Below, in pieces: positions 42,801-51,800 of a stretch of 64,000 bases of DNA. Location of the stretch: assembly GCF_963678635.1 (NCBI RefSeq), contig NC_087070.1, positions 37,956,600 to 38,020,599 of the forward strand, read 5' to 3'. The notes beneath the pieces are model-generated. The model was not told the origin of the DNA and did no database searches. It saw nothing but the letters and a program-made list of their open reading frames with translations. The stretch comes from Symsagittifera roscoffensis (taxonomy: Eukaryota; Xenacoelomorpha; Acoela; Convolutidae). The position numbers and the translations under genes were made by a program. Every line of letters begins with the position of its first letter. The stretch's first letter is position 1.

Positions 42801-45800
42801 TGATCCAGTTTCTCAAATTGGGTTAATTTTATCAAAAAAAGTGTTAATCAGAAATTCTTCTTGAAACTCTAATAGCTGCTAGGCCATATATTTCTTTGAA
42901 ATTCGAAAGTTGATTTTTTTTCAAAATCAAATCCGTTTTTTTTTCTGTTTCCTTGCGTTTATTGACTCTAGTCCAACTGTCTGTTGGTTACATTCTTTTG
43001 TTTACATTTTAACCTTTGTTTTCTTCAAATCTTCGGTTTTAATAGGAATCGGACCTGATATCATGGCCTGAACTCTTTTTGCTGCGATCCAATCTCGTGC
43101 ATAAAATGTCTTTGGCCTCGAATGTGTGGAGGAAGTTTTCGAACGTGTTTGTTTCTGATACGCTCTTGTTTTGTTTCAAAATTCAAATCCATAATGCCTC
43201 TTTTTAAAGTCTTGATGGCGGGCATATAACGTAATTTGAACTATGAATTTTTTAAGTTTTTGTTTTTTTAGATGAAAGAGCGCAGTGGACAACAAGTGAC
43301 CACCATCCGCGTTGAGTCCGAATCAGACCAGAACCCATTCAACCACCCAGTGCTTAAAGAGCGAGCGCGCACAGGGTCTGGGAGGACTAAGGAAGGAGCG
43401 GTGGAGACATACAGGGTCGCCACTAAGCCCCCCACCCCGCCCGAACCACTGGTGGCAAAACCGAAACGAACCAACTCAGCCTGGGGTCGAGACAAGTAAG
43501 CTCCAGTTGTATGATGCATCAGCTTTGAATCGTTGTGATTCGCGGGACTTAAGAAAGTTTCTAGGGCCAATCACCCGAAAATAGAAAAATGGAAAATCGT
43601 AAAATTGTTTCAAACAGAGATCTTGCCTGTAACGAAAGTGTCAAACTCTTGTGGGGGGCTGTTGGATGTCCAATGTCTCTAAATACGTTACTGCTTCGCA
43701 TGAAATAAAACGTGGATCCAGACGACGCCGCCTTCCAGTGGTGGATCCGACATCTTGGGCCCCACCAAGATGCAAATGGCGTCAAGCCCCCCCTCCCATT
43801 GGGTCGGGAGAAGCTCAGAAGTCTCCGGGTTTTCGGTTACGGAGCGTCTGAAGCCGGCCAGGCTGCTCCGTCTGCTCATCCTTATACTACTACTCCGCTC
43901 CGGCATTAATCCAAACCCTGGTCCAGGGCCTTACTTTTGCTCCCCTTGCTCTTTCCGCATCAAACGCACCCAGCCCAGTGTCTGGTGCCACATCTGTGGT
44001 TACATTCACCTTAAATGTAGTGGTCTTACCCACCTTAACCAACACCACCCTGACTACTATTGCCCTACCTGTACCTCTACCTACATTTTACCTCCCCCAG
44101 GCACCAGGTCCTCTAACTTGACCACCCCCAACTCCCAAACTTGTTCAACTTCCCTAACCGCCCCCCCAACCCCACCTCCCTAACCCCTCCCCCTCCCACC
44201 CTTCCCACCTCCTCGAATAAAAATTCCTCCTCCCAAAATCGCGCAAATCGTAATCGTGTAAATAGTGTAAATAACTCAAGTTCAAACAACCATTTTAATC
44301 ATACTGCTGTTAATAATGTAAATAGTTCACCACACCCCGCCAAAGGCCTTTTAAAAATCCTTCAATTTAATTGCAACGGTATCTCCGGAAAAGCACCCGA
44401 AATTGCTGCTTTCTTATCTCAAAATCAAATTCATATTGCTGTCTTCCAAGAAACTAAATTAAGAAAGAAATCTCGAAACCCCTCACTAGGCTCACACTAC
44501 ACTTTAATTAGAAAAGATCGAGAAAAAGAAGGGGGCGGTCTTCTCATAGCCATACATGAGTCGATACAATACGAAGAAATAAATATTAACAACGATGGAA
44601 CACTAGAGGCTATGGGCATATCAGTGGTAGCCAGTTCATCCAAGCTTCGTATTTATAATTTCTACATCCCCCCTCGCTCGAGCTGTCCCCTGGTTACTCT
44701 GCGTCCCTTGCCGAACTACTTGAACCTGGGGACGCCTTAGTACTCGGGGATGCCAACGCACATTCACAACTATGGAACTCCAACATCGAGGAAGATCAAC
44801 GCGGCTCTGTACTTAGCAATGAAATAACCGAATCCACCTTTGCACCATTAAATGATGACACACAAACCAGAGTCCCTTTTAACTCAGAAAACCAACTCTC
44901 GTCACCAGATATTTCCCTCGCATCCCAATCGTTCTTACTCTCCACATCATGGACCCCAATTAAATCTCTAGGATCAGATCACCTACCCATTCTTCTAGAA
45001 CTACCCTTGGATGATTTTATAAATTTTTCACCTAAAAGGACTTTTATAAATTTTTTAAAAGCAGATTGGATCAAATTCACAGAGGAAATTGAGGAGGGTT
45101 TCTTTTCAGCGGTTCCACCTTCCGGAGTTGCCGCCGGAGAGAAATTCTTGAGGGACCTGGTGCTCAGGGCAGCACGCCACCTTATCCCCGCTGGCCGTAT
45201 TCGCCACTTCACTCCCTCTCTTTCCCCCTCAGTCCACTGCCCTTGCCGCCGAAAGAGATTTAAGCCGACAACAAAATCTCCCCCCAGAAGTCATATCCCA
45301 ACTGAACTGTAGACTCATGAAACAGACAGCAAAGGACAAAGAAAATAAATGGCGAGAATTCCTCCGGACTTGCGACTACCGCACTGGTGCCAGAAAGTTC
45401 TGGAAAGTGGTACGCTCCTTAAATGGATCTAAGCCCGTGGCAGGAAGACACCCCATTACTTTTGGTTCTAAACCCGTACACTCACCTCGTGATATTACCA
45501 GCTCTTTTAACAAACAATTCACCAATGCCAGACCCCACGCCTCTGACAAACTCCTTCGTATAACGAGAAGAAAAATTGCCAAACTACCGCTGTCAGACAG
45601 CCCAATTTTTACCCCTGAAAATACTAAACAAGCCATTGCAGACAGCAAACCATCGCGAGCGCTAGGTCCCGACGGCCTTTGTAATATACACCTTAAACAT
45701 CTCGGCCCACTTGCTACTCAATACTTAACATACCTTTTTAATATCTCTTTGTCCGAAAACATTATCCCCCAAATTTGGAAAAATTCAAAAATTGCACCGC

Positions 45801-48800
45801 TTCCAAAGCCCATTAAGGATCTTAAACAATCAACATCTTACAGACCTATATCCTTACTCTGCCCAGCAGTTAAAATTCTGGAGAGGCTCGTTCACCCCAT
45901 CTTTACCAAACATCTCCCCAACGCCAAACACCAACACGGCTTCCGCCCTTTTCACTCCACCACCACAGCTCTCTCCACTCTCGAATTTTACATTTCAGAC
46001 GGTTTTAACCAAAATCGCCCCCCTAAACGTACGGTACTGGCCACGCTTGACTTATCTAAGGCTTTCGACATGGTGTGTCATCGCTCACTTGTGGAACTCG
46101 TTCATGACACTCCCCTCCCAAGAAGTCTAGTCCGCTGGCTAAGTAATTACCTTAATGGTCGACAGGCTGCCACCTCATTCCGTGAACACACATCCCCCCA
46201 TCGAATAATCCACTGTGGCGTACCCCAAGGTTCTGTTTTATCACCCACACTCTTCAATTTTTATGTCCATGATGCACCGCCACCTCCCGATAATGTAAAC
46301 CTTGTTTCGTATGCAGACGATTTCCACCCCTTCGCAAGCAGTTCCAATATTGATATCGCCTCAAATTCCATCAATAGCTACCTAAAAAGGCTCTACGATT
46401 TTTTCACCTCACGCAAACTAAGTTTCGCGTCCTCTAAAGGATCAGTTACACTTTTCTCCTCTTATAACAAAGAATTTAATAAAACACCTAGTGTTCTTTT
46501 AAATAACGAGGCGCTACCCCTAAACAAAAATCCAACAATCTTAGGGGTGACATTTGATTCAACACTTTGTTTTGCCACTCACTGCAAACAATCCGCTGAA
46601 AAGGCCAGACGCAGGATCGGAATCCTGAAGGCATTAGCAGGATCAACCTGGGGTCACTCCAAAGAAACCCTCCTCCTAACTTTTAAAGCTTTAATTCGCC
46701 CCATACTTGACTATGCAGCCCCCGCATGGTCCCACGCATCAAGTAACACCTCCATAAATTGCCTGCAGGTTGCCCAAAACCAATCCCTTCGCGTTGTTAC
46801 TGGATCAAATCTAATGAGTTCCACTGCCCACCTGCACAGTGAATCTGAAATCCTAACGGTCAAAGACCACCATACCCTTCTGTCATCTCAATTTTTTATC
46901 TCTACCTATCGTTCCCACCATCCCATTAATTTTATACATTCACATCCCCCTCCTCCCCGTCTACTTCGCCCCTCAATTATAAGCTGCTTCAAAGAAGACA
47001 CCCAGAAAATTTTAACCGACTTTTCAGTCTACGCAAACCACCCTCTAGTTCTGGACGACCGAGACGAAGTCTCCACTTTTATTTTTAACTACTACAAACC
47101 AATTTTAAAAGACAACCATACCTCCCTTGTAACCAAGTTCCTAGCCGAAACCCCTCCGTCTAAAGTTATTTGTATCCCTCCCCCAAAGATTGACCCCTCT
47201 GAAAAATCTCTCCCACGTCCCACGCGCTGTAAGCTCTTCCAACTCCGGTCTGGCTACAGCCGGCTCCTTAACACTTACCTATCCCGCCTCGACAGCTCCA
47301 TCTCCCACCTTTGCCCAACCTGTTCCCTTGCCCCCCACACAACATGTCACCTTTTCAACTGCTCCCAAAACCCCTCCCCACTCACCCCAGCAGACCTGTG
47401 GCTTCGGCCGGTAGAGGTTGCTAAGTTCCTTGACCTGGAGACAGAAGAGCCCAACCCGACCCGCGTGGGCTAACAACAACAACATGAAATAAAACGTCAT
47501 TAAGAACTGAGAGCTGATAAGTTTCCTATTGGTCGCGTAAGCGTAGTTCAAGAAATATTTCATAAATTTCGAGCTAGGATATTTTTGAGCCTTTTTTAAC
47601 CAAATGTTCCTTTCCCGTTTCAACTTTTGTTTTAAGCCCATTAACCGTTCTGTTTGAACTTGTAGAATTCTACTGAAATTTAAAATTTTAATTATTCACA
47701 AGAAAATTGAGCAAAAATGATAATTCAGTGTGTCTAACTATGAAATAAATGTTTTAGTTTGCAGCAAAAGTAACTAAATGGTGTTGTGTTTTTTCATGTC
47801 CTTAAAATTTTCAAAATACAAATGTGTGCTTCGTCTTTTATATCACATTAATGCTCATCAATCTCAAGAAAAAATCAAAACATTTATTGCAACAAGAACA
47901 CTCAGTACCGAGAAAGTGGTCTGAATTCTGTGCTATTCGGACAGACATTTTCACCGCTAAATTGGAAGTATAAAAAGTGATCTAACCGGCCTAATTTTGC
48001 TTTGGTCAACTAATATCTTAAAGTTCTTTCAGCTATTATTATCATAATCGATTACTCCATTTTCATGTTAATACTTCTAGAGGGTGACTTATTTTGAAGG
48101 TCAGATTCATTGCACATACGAAGATATCTTTGTTTCTGTGATCTAACGTTGTTTTAAGTCTTTTTGAGGAAACCCTTGCCTGTAATATGATGATTCCTAC
48201 TTTTGATGAAAGTTTTTTTTTTGTTGTGCTAACTAGATTTGTATTGAAAAATTCTGGTATTACAAAGAAAACGAGACTTTATATTTATCCTTCTATGCTC
48301 ATTTGCAACAGTTAAGAGTTGTTTTCTCCACCTACTTCGCTCTCTTTTCCTTTTCTATCTTGGGATGGGTAAAAATGATCTTTTCTATGGGAAGTTGTCC
48401 TTGTTTTTATCTTTTTTCTATTTTCCTTTGCTGATTTCTTCCGAAAGATTGTTTACGGACAAACATTTTTTGACTAATTTAATTAAACAACGAGAAAATC
48501 AACGACAAGTTAAAAAGTTTCAATTTAAAGTGTTGTATTGTCATATGCCTAAAAATGTAAAAATTTCTATTTTTAAATGTCATTGAAAGTAGTGAAGACG
48601 GTCAAATAGGTCATGATGATTTTTATCAGGAAAAGTCTTAATTTTGATCAGGCTCAAATTTAGTTTTTCGCGGTTTGTTAGCTATTTTTTTTCGTTTCGG
48701 TTAATTTTTTTTAAAAAGTAAGGCAAACTCCACTATCGAATAACAAAATTACAGATCATCAAAAACATGATCGACTTCTTATTTCAAAAATAGATTTTTA

Positions 48801-51800
48801 TTTTCAGGTTTCCCTCGGAATAAAAATTTTATCTATTGATCTAGTTTTTTCAAAGTCAGTTAACTTTATCAAAAAAGTTTCCTTCATAAATTGCTCTTTG
48901 AATTTTACGAGCTTCAAGGTCATATGTTTTTTATTTTGAGTTTTGAAACTTGAAGGTTTGGCTAAAAACAAATCAGTTTTTTTTTTCAAGTTTCCTTGTG
49001 TTTTTTGACTTTTTTAAACTGTTTGTTGGCTGTTTCCTTCAAAAATCAAATATTGAATATTTGCAAAAACAAGTCAGCATTTTTTGCGTTTACTTGTGTT
49101 CACTGATTGTTTTTAAGAGTAATGAACGTAGTGAAGAGTCTTATATAGGTCTTGCAGGTTTTTTTTTTTCAGGAAAAGACTTAGAAGTCTCTAATAAGTA
49201 CAGATGTGCATTCATACATATTGATGCATTTATGAAAGCACTTAGGCATATGTGCACTTTTTGAGTTCAATGAATTTAATCTGCTGAAAGTGACGTAAAT
49301 AGCACTCTCCAAACTTGAACGAGGAAATGGCGCAAAAATGTGAACGGTTTCTAGTTTCGAACGTGGAATTTAATTGTTAGACTTTCAGCGGATTAAAAAC
49401 TTTACCTATTGATCCAGTTTTCTCTAGCTAGGTTCATGTTATCAAAAAAGCGCCAATCATAAATTGTACTAGAAATTCAAAGAGCTTGAAGGGCATTTAT
49501 TTTTTCTTTGAAATTTGAAAGTTTTTTTATGTGTACTTGCGTTCATTACTCTTTTCCCATCTTCGATTGGCTATGTTCTAACTCTTTGTTGGCTCAGCTC
49601 GCCTAATTTTGTTGCGACCCTTGCTAGAATTTTTTTTGCAATATTTTTTCAGTCGTATTCAAACGTTTGCAGGTTGTCTGTTGGAACCATCTTGATTCAT
49701 CTTTTGTATTCAAAGATACCCAACTTTTCTTGATTGCTTATAAATTCGAATTTCTCTCAAAGCTGCAAGTTATTTGTCATCAAACAAATGCGTTTGAGTT
49801 TTTCCAGCTCAGTTGCAAGTAATTATTCTGTCCCCGATGTCTATATTGCGTTGTTCATCCGGTGACAGTTCAAGGAATAGTTGTTGTATTTTTTTGTCCC
49901 AAGCTGAAAGTGTCTAGGTTTTTATTCCCTTTCCTTCATCTTTATGATAATCACTCTTTTCATTTCGATTTTTGAAAGATGTTCTATATTGATATCCAAA
50001 GATCATAATTAAAAAGACGTTTGTTCTTAAGTTATGGATGACTCACGTATGCACTATGATGCAATCTAACCTCTCTCAATGCTTCTACATAGCTCGTTTT
50101 TGTATATTTTTTGGGGTGTAGTGCTACGGGTGTCTGCCCATTAGCATGCAATAGTTGCTTTAACTAGGTGGTTCGTGTAAACGAAGCACATGAATTAACC
50201 TAATTATCAATTTAATTTTAAAAATCACTTGATGTGTTAAGAGAAGCGAAATTTTTATGGGCAATATAATATTTGTAGAAGAGCACGCTATTCAAAACTG
50301 CAAATTTTATCAATGAAGTCTTGAAATAGTGAGCGGGTCAATTGCATTGTTTCATGAAATTTGTACACTTGAAGATTACATTTGGCGGATTTCATGCCAA
50401 CTGTTGTTTTTACACTTGCGAACTTGGGTGAGCGGAGTGTAATAGTACGACTATAATTTTTTCTAACCTAAGTCGTAAATATTGGTATATTGGTGCCACT
50501 TTTCGGGCACCTTTGCAGCTTTTCGATGCCATGTGCTTTGACATTCAATAAGCAATTTTCTTAACACAATTGAGGCACATTTTTATTGTTCAAATGAACC
50601 GAAAACTATTTGCTTTTAATATCAATAGAATAAAAAAAATGTGATTTCAGAAAATTTCCAATTCAATATATATATCGCATTATTTTTGAAATGCTTAATT
50701 TATACATACTATGGCTTTATGCTTTGAATTTATTATACGCAAAGTTTATGTGGATGCCTTCAGTATGTTATATTCCAATTTATTACATGCCAAATTGTGT
50801 GCCTCTTTGTTTTTGGTACCACTTTTGCTGCATTACATTGGCAATTTATTTGCACATACAGCTGCTTTATTCGTGACAAGTGTTTGCCGGCAGTTAAACT
50901 TTCGTGGCCGGCCTGAGATTGCAGGTTCAAATCCGATACGTAGCAAATTTTTACTAATTCGAGGCTTATTTCTATTTTTTATATTGCACTTTATAAAGCT
51001 GCTTTTTTGTCGTGTTCTGGCAAGTGTTTGCGAAGCACAGCTTCGCTCCTGTGTAAGATTTCTACAGTTCGTTATACTGAGTGTATGGCTAGACGTTACC
51101 TTGAACGAAAAGAAATTAGGGACCGGTCGTTTATGGAATGTGTGTCGCTTGGCATAAAAATGGAGTCTTCATTCTCTTACTAAATCAAATGATTTTTGAA
51201 ATACAATGAAAGTTTTCGTTAATTTGTTTTTCGTGTGAATGAATGAATACCTTATTGAAGTATTTATCGCATGCTTGTGTGCACACATGCTTATCGCTAC
51301 CCCTCCGTTTTTATTTCATGGTGTTTCATTAGAGCTAGTTCTGAACCCATTCATGGTTCTTTAAAAAAAAGGTCTTTCTGTCCGCCAAACTTTGTCTCTT
51401 AAAAGCACCCGTGTGTGCTGCTTTCTTAGAAAATTTCAAATTTGTGCTTGTGTGCGAATTTTTGTCTTTTTTTAATGTTCAAAAAAAACTTTTGTCAACA
51501 TGAAGAATGTTGTGAAAAATGGGAAAATCGGCAAAACTTTTTTAGGCTAAGCATATGTGAATTTTGCAACTAGTAACGAATCTCCCCCCCCCCCGATCTC
51601 TCTCACCCCCGCTTTGCAAAAGAGAAGAAATAGTTGAAGAGATATCCTGTTTTGTTTTGCATGGTTTGTTTATGAAAACTCTCTAACTATCCAACTATCC
51701 CCCTTTGGTACTCAGTAGCTAATTGTCGATAAAAAAACTTTTTTAGGCTAAGCATATGTGAATTTTGCAACTAGAACGAATCTCCCCCCCCCCCCCCCCG

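Larger units (their letters stand above)
40841..43271. other. 2.4-kb SPAG17 intron
   Basis: No exon found. It holds a GGGCGGATTTAGG-family repeat (40,950-41,200), a decayed inverted copy of the repeat at 9.2 kb (42,080-42,220), four aggggtgagaa units (42,441-42,534) and a copy of the TTGATCCAGTTTTCTC family (42,680-42,985). Confidence 0.6.
43714..47482 (+). mobile_element. Nearly full-length non-LTR retrotransposon (Jockey/CR1-like LINE) with 14-15 bp target-site duplication
   Basis: Flanked by CATGAAATAAAACGT on both sides (43,699-43,713 and 47,483-47,497) and ending in (AAC)n. Parts in order: a hydrophobic leader with the 2A-like SGINPNPGP (43,899-43,925), a PHD-like zinc finger (43,930-44,090), an APE-type endonuclease split over two frames (44,350-45,000; FQETK, GDANAHSQLW, GSDHLPI), a reverse transcriptase (45,317-47,473) and a terminal CPTC...H...C knuckle. 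Three frame changes (near 44,150, 44,690 and 45,230) lie in or beside C-rich runs and may be real or assembly errors. No RNase H was seen. Young, judging by its perfect duplication. It lies sense-oriented in a SPAG17 intron. Confidence 0.93.

Noticed and set aside
43561-43906. Minus-strand open frames over the LINE 5' end
   Set aside because: GC-rich shadows crossing the target-site duplication and the LINE leader; no motif.
49500-49733. 72-aa plus-strand frame with signal-peptide look
   Set aside because: It lies in a dispersed intronic repeat; hydrophobicity comes from T-rich DNA, and no splice or homology support exists.
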